Positions 11,567 through 22,715 of a DNA stretch of 64,000 bases are shown here, in pieces (positions within the stretch are counted from its first letter, which is position 1; each line of letters opens with the position of its first letter). Source of the DNA: Strigamia acuminata (lineage: Eukaryota; Arthropoda; Chilopoda; Geophilomorpha; Linotaeniidae); assembly GCA_949358305.1 (NCBI GenBank), contig OX442322.1, forward strand, positions 8,928,001 to 8,992,000, written 5' to 3'. Both the position numbers and the translations under genes were made by a program. Under the pieces are notes generated by a model. The model was given only the letters and a program-made list of their open reading frames with translations. It ran no database searches and was not told the DNA's origin.

Positions 11567-12327
11567 TGTTTCTAGCAATGCTTTGTGGCCGTGTGGCACT
11601 CTAGAAGACAACAGAAAAAGCTTATAACAAATAAACCTACTTACTAGAACTTGTGATGAGCTCCAAAAGAGATGATGCATTGCAGGAGAAATCCTGCTTG
11701 AAATCCCTGCAAAGTGGCCTAATAAGTGTCTGGAAGAACTCACCACTAATATGCCAAATAACACATAAACAAACCGAATTTAATGTAAAGTTAATATCTA
11801 TCAAAAGTACACAGAAAAGAGAGGAGAAAATTACATATCTTAACCCTAGAAATCTACATAACAGTCACAGTGTAGTTGCTGCGCAACCTACAACAATTAG
11901 AGCAACGAGTGGCAACAATCACTCGCAAGAGGCGAATTGTCCCTCTAGTGACAAAATGATAAAGCGTATACAAGAAAATACACAGTTTCAAGTATAAAAT
12001 CATTACAAAAGGCACAAAACCGTAATACATTAAGCCAAAGTGTTTCAAATAAATGAACTAACTTAGGAACTAACAGCAGCGACTCTTTGGACGAATCCAA
12101 GCAGTAAAACTCCAAAGAATCAAAGGAAAAATACAAGATTACCTTAAGAAAGACAGCTTAAATCAGGTAAAACATAACTCCCACGTCACAAACTACACGA
12201 AATTCATTTAACATTTAGCCAAAACTTAAGCTGCACTATTAACTAAACACAAACTTAAATAATTGATCAATTCAAGCAAATCCGCTATTGCGATAGCAAA
12301 AAATCCATGTTGCGCGTGCTCGCAACA
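11567..12327 (-). repeat. X 5' LTR
   Basis: 761 bp, the same length as and visibly the same as 6370-7130. It ends at CGCAACA (12327), where Z's LTR resumes with the duplicated GTGC. Confidence 0.92.
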
Positions 12328-12331
12328 GTGC

Positions 12332-12477
12332 AGCTTAAGTTTTGGCTAAATGCTAAATGAATTTCGTGTAGTTTGTGAAGTGGGAGTGGTGAATTACCTG
12401 ATTTAAGCTGTCTTTCTTAAGGTAATCTTGTATCTTTTCTTTGATTCTTTGGAGTTTGACTGCTTGGATTCGTCCAA
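12332..12477 (+). repeat. Z 3' LTR, second piece
   Basis: 146 bp continuing the LTR from where X interrupted it. It ends at CCAA (12474-12477), the duplication made by Y. It carries G where both Y LTRs carry A in GAAGTGGGAGTGG, so Z and Y are separate copies. Confidence 0.9.
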
Positions 12478-13250
12478 TGTTGCGAGCACGTGCAACATGG
12501 ATTTTTGCTATCGCAATAGCGGATTTGCTTTAATTGATCAATTATTTAAGTTTGTGTTTAGTTAATAGTGCAGCTTAAGTTTTGGCTAAATGCTAAATGA
12601 ATTTCGTGTAGTTTGTGAAGTAGGAGTGGTGAATTACCTGATTTAAGCTGTCTTTCTTAAGGTAATCTTGTATCTTTTCTTTGATTCTTTGGAGTTTGAC
12701 TGCTTGGATTCGTCCAAAGAGTCGCTGCTGTTAGTTCCTAAGTTAGTTCATTTATTTGAAACACTTTGTCTTAATTTATTACGGTTTTGTGCCTTTTGTA
12801 ATGATTTTATACTCGAAACTGTGTATTTTCTTGTATACGCTTTATCATTTTGTCACTAGAGGGACAATTCGCCTCTTGCGAGCGATTGTTGCCACTCGTT
12901 GCTAAGAGCCGCTGCTCTAATTGTTGTAGGTTGCGCAGCAACTACACTGACTTGTTATATAGTTTTTCTAGTCCTAAGTTTGTTAATTTTCTCCTCTTTT
13001 TTCATGTAATGTTTTGATAGATTTTAACTTTACAATAAATTCGTTTTTGTGTGCTAACTTGAGCACAATAGTATTGAATTATCCCAACATGTTCAGCAGC
13101 TCACTTTACAGGTTTCACATCAAGGTTTTTCCTGTAATGGACTTTCTTCTTTGGGATTCTTCACAAGTTCTGGTAAATAGGGTTATTTATTTTAACCATT
13201 TTCTAATGTCTTCTAGAGTGCAACACGGTCTTCAAGCACTGCTAGAAACA
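12478..13250 (+). repeat. Y 5' LTR
   Basis: 773 bp from TGTTGCGAGCACGTGCAACA to CACTGCTAGAAACA. A second small hairpin, GCTATCGCAATAGC, lies just inside the start. Confidence 0.95.
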
Positions 13251-13254
13251 AAGT

Positions 13255-13270
13255 TGGTGCCGTTGACCAC
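13255..13270 (+). other. Y primer-binding site, tRNA-His-like
   Basis: TGGTGCCGTTGACCAC begins 4 nt after the LTR. It differs by one extra T from TGGTGCCGTGACC, the complement I recall for the tRNA-His 3' end. Confidence 0.6.
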
Positions 13271-13864
13271 GATGTCGGCCGAATTTCGAGATGAAAAGGC
13301 AAGTCCGCCATATTCGAATGCCGCCGTGCAGATGGTCATCAAGCGAGTTTCGAGTGTGCTCAAACACTCTCAGGCGCATCGTGTGCGAGTACGTCAGGTG
13401 CTTAGGCAGCGAGTGGTCGTCAAATGCAACGGAGACAAGCGATTTGCGCCACAGCATGAGGTGGTGACCGCCTCGTTGCGAGAGGCCAGCGCCGCGTGTA
13501 TTGCTGACAAGCGGGACGAGAATCGCCGCACAGGATGGCGAAATTTGTCTCGGGAGCTTCCAGTGGGTCGTGTGCGAGTCTGTGGGTCGCCGTCGCCGTC
13601 CATGCAGTTCGTACCAGTGGCCACTCCGGGATCAATTGACGATCTTTCACCGAGCAGAAAGAAGCAGCGCCACTTGTGCAACATGATAGGACTGCCCAAT
13701 GCGCTCATCGGTCGAACAGTTTTGCCGCCGAGTCAAGATTGGTCTCGTCTTGTCGTCAGTCAGGTGTTGGCGTGCCACGTGTCCAGACGGATCCGCCAAG
13801 CTGCAACGCAACTTGCGAGCTTCGGATGTTCAAGCGACAGTTACGCCGCCTGTAGTCCAGTTAA

Positions 13865-13877
13865 ACACAACGCAATG
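13865..13877 (+). other. Conserved leader motif ACACAACGCAATG (Y copy)
   Basis: Exact 13-mer also found in X (10901-10913, minus), A (32612-32624, minus), B2 (41661-41673, minus), B (44524-44536) and C (53369-53381). D has its first nine bases (62244-62252). It lies about 370-660 nt downstream of the primer site in the elements whose leader is intact. Role unknown. Confidence 0.85.
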
Positions 13878-16800
13878 TACAAGAGTCGGCAATGAAGATT
13901 TCGTTTTTTGTCGATCATTTTCGTTTTTATCGAATATTTTCTCGCTTTTATTGTTAATTTTAAGGTTTTTGGGGGAAATTGTGGTCGTTTTGGGGTTTTA
14001 AGGGGCGTTAGGTTTTTACAGTGGATAAGGGTCGTTTTTAGCTCATTTTCTCTAGTTTTCCTCGCATGTTCGCGCCTTGTGGCGATAGTCTATTATGTAG
14101 AGCTGTCGGCAAAGTCCCTTTAGATTCCCTGTAACAGTTGTTGTCCTTTTTCTTACGATTTACTGTGATCTTGTTTCACGTTTCCCTTTTGAGATAAAAT
14201 AAGGTGGCTGGTATAATTTTGCTGGCGTTTTCTATTTGGGTCTAGTTAGAGTTTGCATCTTTGATAGTTTATACTTAACCCGTGTATATTTATTAGCTTT
14301 ACTCGATTTGCTCACGTTTGGTGAGATTTTCAGTCCGATTCATGCTTAATATAGTTAGTTCTCTTCAAGTTTTGATTGTCAGGTCCCTTGTAGACGAGTT
14401 CGCCAGTATGTTCTGCCGCTAGCCTTATATTCGTTTGGCTTTTTCGTTTAGTTCGTTTAGCAGTTGTTAATCGAATTTCTCCTTTACCGTTAAAAAGGGG
14501 ATTTCGTGTTGAGATGGGAAATCTGTCCCATGGCTCTTGTGGCCGGAGTAGCGATGCACGAGTCATACCTCGTGATCTGCTCTCTCCTTTTTTTCATGAT
14601 GTTGCGTCTTATTGCAGAGTCCCGCCTTCTATAAGGGGCTCTATCTGTTTTTGCCTTTGTCTGTTTCAAGAAGGTCCGGGTTCACAGCTCGGGGTCCTTT
14701 CAGTTGGGGGTTTCCGCTAGTCATTGGTGATCGGACGCTGGTGTTATGAGGCCAGTCCGGGACCAGCGAGGCGGTTGAAGCCCGCCGTTCTCGGTTTTAG
14801 TTTTGTGTGCCGCTCGAGTTTCCTCGTGAGCTCTGGTGTCGGTCATCTCTCCGCTCCGGGAGAGGGCACACCCGTTTGTATTCGTGTGTTTGTAGAACGT
14901 TTCTTGTTTTTAGAACGAGATTCGTTCTCTTGCTGCTCGTGTTTTGCAGGGAAAGCACTGGCCCGCGAGGTCAGTCGGTTCTTACCTGTCCGTCAATCTC
15001 TGTTAGTTTAGGTTGTTACACAACTTGTTTGCAAGTGGGTTTGGATTTAGAAAGGCGTGTGACTTCTGTCGGTGCTGGAAGTTTAGAGCAGCCGATCCGC
15101 ACCGCCCACTGGACAAGTCCAGTTTTTGTTGTTGACCGCTGCACCCAGTGTCTACCGCTGGTGATGTACGTTCTGCATTTTCACTGTCTCTTCGTGGAAA
15201 CGTCCGTAGCGTTTCATGAGTCTTCATTAGTGATTAGTCTCGCCTTTTATCGTTTAAAAAAGGGAGTTTAGTTATTCTAGTTCTTTGGGGCAACCTTAGA
15301 ATTTGGACATTTTAGCTTATTCGTTTAGGAAATAGCTTGCTTGCTATTTTTGGGTTGTGGCTAGCTGGCGTGGCGGTAGGGTATAGGTACTTGTTTTGGA
15401 TGGTCGTTCTTGCTGTGCACAGCAAGGACTGCCATTCGATGTGTTTCAGAGGGCAGGTTTGCACTGCCATACTCTGTCAGATGTCGTGTCCGAGACATAG
15501 TCCCTGCGCCTCTTGGCGGCCCCTATTTCTACGTTTGCTTCCCGCGACTAAGTAGTTGTTGTTAGTCTTTCATCCCTAGCTCTGCAGTGAGGCAGACATG
15601 CACTAGGCAGGGAGCCCACTCTAGGATGGGTCGAAGGACGTGTGTGTGCGGCCTTCTTGGCGCCGGCACTCGGCAACACGTTTTAGTCATTGGACAACAC
15701 GTGCTTTCAGTAGAGTGGCGATTTCCGGAAGTCGGCTTGCTGATCGACGATGTGGTCAATGGGTATGTGAGCGAGTCAATTGTCGACTTGCAGTTGCTTA
15801 CCGGTTCCAGGAATGCGGTTGGCAACTGGCAAGTCCTTGTGCTCATGTCTATGTGTGACGCCCCTCGTAATCAGGGACGTCAAGCAACCCTCCCTCTTCT
15901 CTCGTTTCTCGGTTCAATCATATTGGTTCCGACTCGGGGTGGGCCAAGCGTTCATACGGTAGCCTCCTTATTGGAGCATGGGGTTTTAGCTAGATCTAGT
16001 TTTTATTTCCCCTTCGGTTAAAGAAGTTTCAGTCTTCGTGGTAGTCTGCTCACAACAGGCTACACGGTGGCCCGGGGGCGGATGCGATGTCCATCGGGTA
16101 CCTCTTTGTTCAAGGCGCATTCGTAAAGCGCAGCTCGGCTGAAGGAAAGCCACCGGTTTTAATTTCTTTTCAACAACGTGATTAGTTTTCGTGCAGGAAG
16201 TGTAGCTTCGCTTCATTTGGTTGCAGTTGCACTGCTTCCAACGTTTTTCCGTATCGTTTGACACCTGTTGATCTTCAAAAAGAAGCAGGTCCCTTTCCTT
16301 TCTTTTCTTGTGGGGAGGAAATGGATTGATTATTTGGGTACGGACTTTTTCCCTCTTCGAAAAAAAAAAAAGCAGAAAGTTTAGTGTTTTGGAATTCCTG
16401 CTGGTTTTCACAGTTCCAGTTTGTTAGTTTCCTTTGTGAGGCCATACTTGGCCAATAGCTTTAGTGATAATATTGACGTTTTTGCCGGTATTTATTTGCA
16501 CGGAACGTGCTCGTTTTTTTTTTAGATAATTGAACCGTTTCTTCTCTTGTTAGTTAGATAAAGTTGTGGTCGATGGGTCAGCGTGCGCGTGTTTCCTTGT
16601 CGCTGTGGACAAGAGGTCGCAGTTGGCTTGCTCAGTCACCTGACTAAGTCTTTTCCTTTTTTCGTTATTCTTCGCTCTTAGCGGTTTCGTGGGTTCATGT
16701 CGAGTCAGGGTGCGGTCAACGCCTTTGCGTGGCAGTTGCTGCGAATGGTTCGCATTGCCTGAGCTTCATGCCTTCTTGTTCTCTTTTTCCTCCTTCTGGC

Positions 16801-17863
16801 GTGATCATGTTAGCTAGGTGGTCATGGCTTTGGGTAAGTTGTTAGTTGGTCACTCTTTGCGAAAGAGTGGTGCCTAGGTCTTGACGGCATTTTCTAGTTC
16901 TTCGTACGAATGCTGGGTGGTTGTCAGACGATAGGTTTGGGTCAACGCATTCATTCCCTTAGTTTGCATTTTTCTTGTTTTCTAGAAAAAGGTCGTCTTT
17001 AATAGTTTAATAAGTTTGAGTTCGCGGCTCGTGTTTTCGTGCGGGCGGAGGTTTCCGTGGTACGTGGCCACTTGAGCGCGGGCTCGAGGTCAACGAGGCG
17101 GTGAAGCCTGCCGTTTATCAAGTTAGTTTTCTTTCACGTTCCCAGTTTCTTCTGGTCTTCATGTATGTCATGTTCCTTGCGAGGCCATGCTCGGTCAAGA
17201 GTTTTTGTGACAGTTTTCCTTCCTCGACGACGTTTAGTTCTCGGTTCTGAGACTTTGAACCTTGGTGTGTGGTCAGGCAAGTGTTATTGACCAGCACCCC
17301 TTCCTCTTTGACGAGGATTCTCGTTTTCCTGCTTCTAGTTTCCATTAGTTTAAGCGTCTGTCTACGAGTTGACAGACTGAGCTTTCGGACAAGCTCCCGC
17401 AATGTTCTCACGTCGTTTTAGTTAGAAAACCCGTTCAGTCGGATTTTCTAAAGGTTTTCTGCGTGTGCGCCACGTGTTTATTGGCGACGCCGTAGCCCCT
17501 TAGTGTCTGGACTAGGTCATCGTGGCATGACCCTTCTCTTTCTTCTCTCGTGTTCTAAGTTTCTTTTAGTCTTTATTGGTTGTTGATAAGGAAGTGCGCC
17601 GCAACGCAACTTCTCTTTTCTTTCGTCTCTCCGGTGTTTTATGGGCCGCGATCCGACTTTGACGCCCATGACTCTAGGAAGCGCCTAGAGGTCCCGGATG
17701 TTTAGGTACCAGCTTGTTGCCTTCGTGTTTATGGTTTTGCCTTCGCGACTTTCACAAAGTCGAGTTTGGTTAGGTACTTTTTCTTCCTGTGCTCTTGGTT
17801 TTGATGGGGAATTCCTTCAACGGTTTTCTGCCTTGCCTTCCCTTCTTCTTTGGCCGGCAACGC

Positions 17864-18636
17864 TGTTGCGAGCACGTGCAACATGGATTTTTGCTATCGC
17901 AATAGCGGATTTGCTTTAATTGATCAATTATTTAAGTTTGTGTTTAGTTAATAGTGCAGCTTAAGTTTTGGCTAAATGCTAAATGAATTTCGTGTAGTTT
18001 GTGAAGTAGGAGTGGTGAATTACCTGATTTAAGCTGTCTTTCTTAAGGTAATCTTGTATCTTTTCTTTGATTCTTTGGAGTTTGACTGCTTGGATTCGTC
18101 CAAAGAGTCGCTGCTGTTAGTTCCTAAGTTAGTTCATTTATTTGAAACACTTTGTCTTAATTTATTACGGTTTTGTGCCTTTTGTAATGATTTTATACTC
18201 GAAACTGTGTATTTTCTTGTATACGCTTTATCATTTTGTCACTAGAGGGACAATTCGCCTCTTGCGAGCGATTGTTGCCACTCGTTGCTAAGAGCCGCTG
18301 CTCTAATTGTTGTAGGTTGCGCAGCAACTACACTGACTTGTTATATAGTTTTTCTAGTCCTAAGTTTGTTAATTTTCTCCTCTTTTTTCATGTAATGTTT
18401 TGATAGATTTTAACTTTACAATAAATTCGTTTTTGTGTGCTAACTTGAGCACAATAGTATTGAATTATCCCAACATGTTCAGCAGCTCACTTTACAGGTT
18501 TCACATCAAGGTTTTTCCTGTAATGGACTTTCTTCTTTGGGATTCTTCACAAGTTCTGGTAAATAGGGTTATTTATTTTAACCATTTTCTAATGTCTTCT
18601 AGAGTGCAACACGGTCTTCAAGCACTGCTAGAAACA
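17864..18636 (+). repeat. Y 3' LTR
   Basis: 773 bp, visibly identical to 12478-13250. Followed by the CCAA duplication and the last piece of the Z LTR. Confidence 0.95.
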
Positions 18637-18640
18637 CCAA

Positions 18641-19174
18641 AGAGTCGCTGCTGTTAGTTCCTAAGTTAGTTCATTTATTTGAAACACTTTGTCTTAATTT
18701 ATTACGGTTTTGTGCCTTTTGTAATGATTTTATACTCGAAACTGTGTATTTTCTTGTATACGCTTTATCATTTTGTCACTAGAGGGACAATTCGCCTCTT
18801 GCGAGCGATTGTTGCCACTCGTTGCTAAGAGCCGCTGCTCTAATTGTTGTAGGTTGCGCAGCAACTACACTGACTTGTTATATAGTTTTTTCTAGTCCTA
18901 AGTTTGTTAATTTTCTCCTCTCTTTTCATGTAATGTTTTGATAGATTTTAACTTTACAATAAATTCGTTTTTGTGTGCTAACTTGAGCACAATAGTATTG
19001 AATTATCCCAACATGTTCAGCAGCTCACTTTACAGGTTTCACATCAAGGTTTTTCCTGTAATGGACTTTCTTCTTTGGGATTCTTCACAAGTTCTGGTAA
19101 ATAGGGTTATTTATTTTAACCATTTTCTAATGTCTTCTAGAGTGCAACACGGTCTTCAAGCACTGCTAGAAACA
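18641..19174 (+). repeat. Z 3' LTR, third piece
   Basis: 534 bp from AGAGTCGCTGCTG to CTAGAAACA. It adjoins satellite at 19175. The open frame from 18938 is an LTR artefact. Confidence 0.9.
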
Positions 19175-20445
19175 GCACAAACACCACAAGACCAATGTCT
19201 CTGAATGTTCAGAAATAGCGTTTAAACCTTAGTAGAAGGCTCCAATGTAAGTTTTAGAAACATCCAAGCAATGATTTGAGAGAATAAACTTTTGATCTCA
19301 TCACAGTTGACTTAGCACAAACACCACAAGTCCAATGTCTCTGAATGTTCAGAAATAGTGTTTAAACCTTAGTAGAAGCCTTCAATGTAAGTTTTAGCAA
19401 CATCCAAGCAATAAATTTAAAAAAAAAAATTTTGAGCTCATTTTACATTGCAGTTGACTTAGCACAAAGACCACAAGATCAATGTCTCTGAATGTTCAGA
19501 AATAGTGTTTAAACCTTAGTAGAAGGCTCCAATGTAAGTTTTAGCAACATCCAAGCAATGATTTGGGAGAATAGACTTTTGATCTCATCACAGTTGACTT
19601 AGCACAAACACCACAAGACCAATGTCTCTGAATGTTCAGAAATAGTGTTTAAACCTTAGTAGAAGGCTCCAATGTAAGTTTTAGCAACATCCAAGCAATG
19701 ATTTGGGAGAATAGACTTTTGATCTCATCACAGTTGACTTAGCACAAACACCAGAAGACCAATGTCTCTGAATGTTCAGAAATAGTGTTTAAACCTTAGT
19801 AGAAGGCTCCAATGTAAGTTTTAGAAACATCCAAGCAATGATTTGGGAGAATAGACTTTTGATCTCATCACAGTTGACTTAGCACAAACACCACAAGTCC
19901 AATGTCTCTGAATGTTCAGAAATAGTGTTTAAACCTTAGTAGAAGCCTTCAATGTAAGTTTTAGCAACATCCAAGCAATGATTTGCGAGAATAGACTTTT
20001 GATCTCATCACAGTTGACTTAGCACAAACACCACAACACCAATGTCTCTGAATGTTCAGAAATAGTGTTTAAACCTTAGTAGAAGGCTCCAATGTAAGTT
20101 TTAGCAACATCCAAGCAATGATTTGGGAGAATAGACTTTTGATCTCATCACAGTTGACTTAGCACAAACACCAGAAGACCAATGTCTCTGAATGTTCAGA
20201 AATAGTGTTTAAACCTTAGTAGAAGGCTCCAATGTAAGTTTTAGAAACATCCAAGCAATGATTTGGGAGAATAGACTTTTGATCTCATCACAGTTGACTT
20301 AGCACAAACACCACAAGACCAATGTCTCTGAATGTTCAGAAATAGTGTTTAAACCTTAGTAGAAGGCTCCAATGTAAGTTTTAGCAACATCCAAGCAATG
20401 ATTTGGGAGAATAGACTTTTGATCTCATCACAGTTGACTTAGCAC
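19175..20445. repeat. 140-bp satellite, array 1
   Basis: About nine head-to-tail monomers of 140 bp, anchored on TTAGCACAAACACCACAAG. Monomer subtypes differ at CCACAAGACC, CCAGAAGACC, CCACAAGTCC or CCACAACACC, at GGCTCC or GCCTTC, and at GCAACATCC or GAAACATCC. The monomer near 19410 has an A-rich replacement. The last 700 bp follow the five-monomer order also seen in array 2. The array is broken by A at GCAC. Confidence 0.95.
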
Positions 20446-21905
20446 TGTTGCAACTGGCCTGGGCTGGGCCAATTAAGAAACAAAGGACCTTCTTTTTGAC
20501 CGCTGATTTTGTATAGTGGCTTTGAAGATTCAATGTCCATCTGTCAGGCATCCAGAACAGCAGGTACTTTGGAGGAAACAAGGAGTTTTTACTCCTCACT
20601 CATTCTGTTAAAATCCACGGGAGTAAAAATAAACATCGTTTAATATCATTGAAAACATGAATAACACAGATACAATGCAGCGCGAGAGCAGAAACAAAGC
20701 AGTTACACTTAAAACAATAAACTATAACAAGTGCAATCACATAAGCATTGTATAAGGACATATGCACTTGAAAGTAAGGAAGCCTTAGGTCCCTAAAAAA
20801 GGGAGGAAATAAACCATCTGATACAAATAGACTACCGTACAGGGCATCAAGTACATTTGCTTAAGCCTAACAACTGAAAACCTACATTAAATGTAATAAA
20901 TCAGTTTTACAATCAATCTTTAGATGCTATATTCAAGAACCCATTAGAAATGCATTAAATCCAAGTAAATATTCATGAAACACAAGAAAAAGAATAAATA
21001 CAGAGGTTTTCTACCAATCAAATTACAGCTCTACAGTGAGTGCAGTATTTACATCAGAAAGCATTATCATCATGCAATAAAACTTAATACTATTACATTG
21101 CTAATTACACAAATGCTCAATTACTCACAAATACCTCATAAAACCCACAAAAAGGTAATTTTAAATACATCTTTACAGAGACACTTAAGCCACGCCCACA
21201 GCAATGGCGGACAAGGAGAGAGAGATTGCTCATATGAGCACAAAAGCAATCCAATTAACCTTCCAGGACAAGTGAGAGGCATTTTAAGGTAACAAATTAA
21301 TTAATAGGCATACAAACAACTAATATAAGTGGTTTTTAATCCGTGACAGGACCTGGAACATTTCTACCAGCTGTCCAGAGGCGGACACGCATGGGAGGCG
21401 ATCATTTGCACGCATTTTGGACGTTTTCACACCTGAAACGAGCGGTGTTGAACTCACATGCGCACAATAGACACACAGGACATTAAACAAGGTAGGAAAA
21501 TTGCTAATAAACTGATAAAATGCACTGAATGCATTTAAACATTAATAATAACAGTTAGATCTCTTCCAGTCCACATTTGAATTGAGCGAGATGCATCCAG
21601 CTTGTCGGACTGCTTACACTAATGAACTGGAAATAGATAACACTCAAGAAACAGGTAAAATTTGCACAAAACGTTAATAAGTGACAACAAAAACTTACAA
21701 AGCAATATTTTGACATTTCAGATAATTAATTCACATGGCAAACGCTTTTATACGGGGAAATATTCAGATAATTGACAAATTCGAACTCAAACACACAAGA
21801 ATATTATTAAAAACGTTTTGTCTGTATTTCCAGGAAATTGCCACATGTATAGATTTTCTTCCTAGCCGGTAAACGTTTTGACAACTCCATTTGTTGCTAG
21901 CAACA
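20446..21905 (-). repeat. A 3' LTR
   Basis: 1460 bp. In element orientation it starts with the perfect palindrome TGTTGCTAGCAACA and ends CCAGTTGCAACA. It looks identical to 33072-34531. Confidence 0.95.
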
Positions 21906-21938
21906 AAGATTGCCGGCCGAAAGAAAGAAACCGACATC

Positions 21939-22710
21939 CTATGTAATTCTTTGACGTAATAGGTTTGAAATCCATTCAGGTATTCTTTTACCAACAGCGA
22001 CCAAGCTTAACTTGACCAGTGTATTTATCATCTGTTTCTGTTTCAGTGGATCTTTTGAATAGAAACCATAGTCTTGATGAGTGAAAGAAAATTTCTGATT
22101 TTTGCCTACAAACGACTTCATCTTTGTGCAAGGCGATCTATATCGATACTTAGGACGACGTGCATCTGCTTCCTTTACCAATTCGATTTCTGCGCCAACA
22201 TTTCGATCTTGTTTGATAATAGTTTGACTCAAAACGTCTCTTGTATTTCTGAATAGTAAAGGTTTTTTGTCTATTTTCAGCAACTCGAGAAGCTTTTCCT
22301 TTTTTCCCAAGAACATTGGGCCTTTAATCGATTGAATTTCCTCTAGATTACTTCGAATCGAGCCCCAGAAATTTAAAAAGTCCGGGTGGGATAACCTTAC
22401 ACTCCAATTCCGAGTCCAACTCTTCTCCACACGGTAACGAGGAATATTTTCCCGGCCGAAAGAACCAAGTAGCCAGCTCTTGACTGCATTTCCAGATCCT
22501 TCCTTTCGAGAAAGCATGGTCTTTGATGATTTGGGAAGGTTTGAGTTGACTGTGCAGAAACAACTTGACTTTTCATCTGAAATTTGACTCAACTTCTTGC
22601 GATGGACGACTTCCGATGCTTGAGTTGCGATTAGGACCGGATTTTTTGATTTGTTCCGGATAATTTGGCCTTGTTCTACCGAGAGACACGATACAGCTGC
22701 GCTAGTATCC
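21939..22710 (-). pseudogene. A gag-protease-kinase gene, C-terminal part with a thymidine-kinase relic
   Basis: About 256 codons up to the stop. They belong in frame with 30103-32006 once Cop2 and one copy of the GAATA duplication are discounted, giving a protein of about 891 residues. The P-loop relic GPMFLGKK (about 22299-22322) aligns with GPMFSGKT of B2, but its last Ser/Thr is Lys. A downstream LLFRNTRD resembles the kinase's LLVKHLTD, and the tail PEWISNLLRQR resembles B2's PPWVASLIRKK. The stretch holding the DEGQFF catalytic motif, the AALNGDF strand and the zinc cysteines of B2 is missing. No kinase activity is expected. The open frame seems to continue upstream into Cop2's LTR as far as 22811, but that part is not native. 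Confidence 0.8.
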
Positions 22711-22715
22711 GAATA

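Larger units (their letters stand above)
6370..12327 (-). mobile_element. X: complete non-coding BEL/Pao-like LTR element inserted in the Z LTR
   Basis: 5958 bp, minus orientation, with two 761-bp LTRs (6370-7130 and 11567-12327) and a 4-bp GTGC duplication. Orientation follows from a tRNA-His-like primer site next to the right LTR (11541-11562) and the 13-nt leader motif at 10901-10913. No gag, protease, reverse transcriptase or integrase can be seen. It is related over its length to Y and C in inverted orientation. Mobilisation by proteins from another element is inferred. Confidence 0.93.
13251..17863 (+). other. Y internal domain, non-coding with conserved hairpins
   Basis: 4.6 kb. Perfect short stems include an 18-nt palindrome CTTGCTGTGCACAGCAAG (15409-15426), CACTCTTTGCGAAAGAGTG (16851-16869) and CGACTTTCACAAAGTCG (17746-17762). 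X and C keep these stems, partly with loop changes. The frames at 14807-15271 and 15587-16021 are not credible genes. The 3' end is CTTCTTTGGCCGGCAACGC directly before the LTR. I see no gene in this stretch. Confidence 0.75.
12478..18636 (+). mobile_element. Y: complete non-coding BEL/Pao-like LTR element inserted in the Z LTR
   Basis: 6159 bp with 773-bp LTRs at 12478-13250 and 17864-18636, flanked by CCAA (12474-12477 and 18637-18640). It has a primer site (13255-13270), the 13-nt leader motif (13865-13877) and a 4.6-kb interior without recognisable protein. It belongs to the same family as Z, into whose LTR it jumped. Its two LTRs look identical, so the insertion seems recent. Confidence 0.95.
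5690..19174 (+). mobile_element. Z: non-coding BEL/Pao-like LTR element, right end only, carrying X and Y
   Basis: Only the 3' end is visible: 586 bp of internal sequence (5690-6275) and a 3' LTR in three pieces. Pieces 6276-6369, 12332-12477 and 18641-19174 add up to 774 bp, against 773 bp for each LTR of Y, and the one-base difference is a longer T run near 18886. Satellite resumes at 19175 with GCAC, the presumed duplication. The rest of Z lies left of Cop1, outside the window. Confidence 0.88.

Noticed and set aside
13014-13895. A 293-codon frame in Y and the comparable 289-codon frame 10895-11764 in X.
   Set aside because: Each starts inside an LTR and crosses the primer site. No domain is recognisable, so I list it only as a leader observation.
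15587-16021. A 144-codon frame also present at 54923-55357 and, inverted, at 8790-9248.
   Set aside because: It recurs because the elements are copies. Between X and Y most visible base changes alter the amino acid, there is no domain, and the frame length varies.
6276-19174. A large foldback or inverted-repeat element, because X lies inverted beside Y.
   Set aside because: Separate LTR pairs and separate duplications (GTGC and CCAA) show independent insertions into one LTR.
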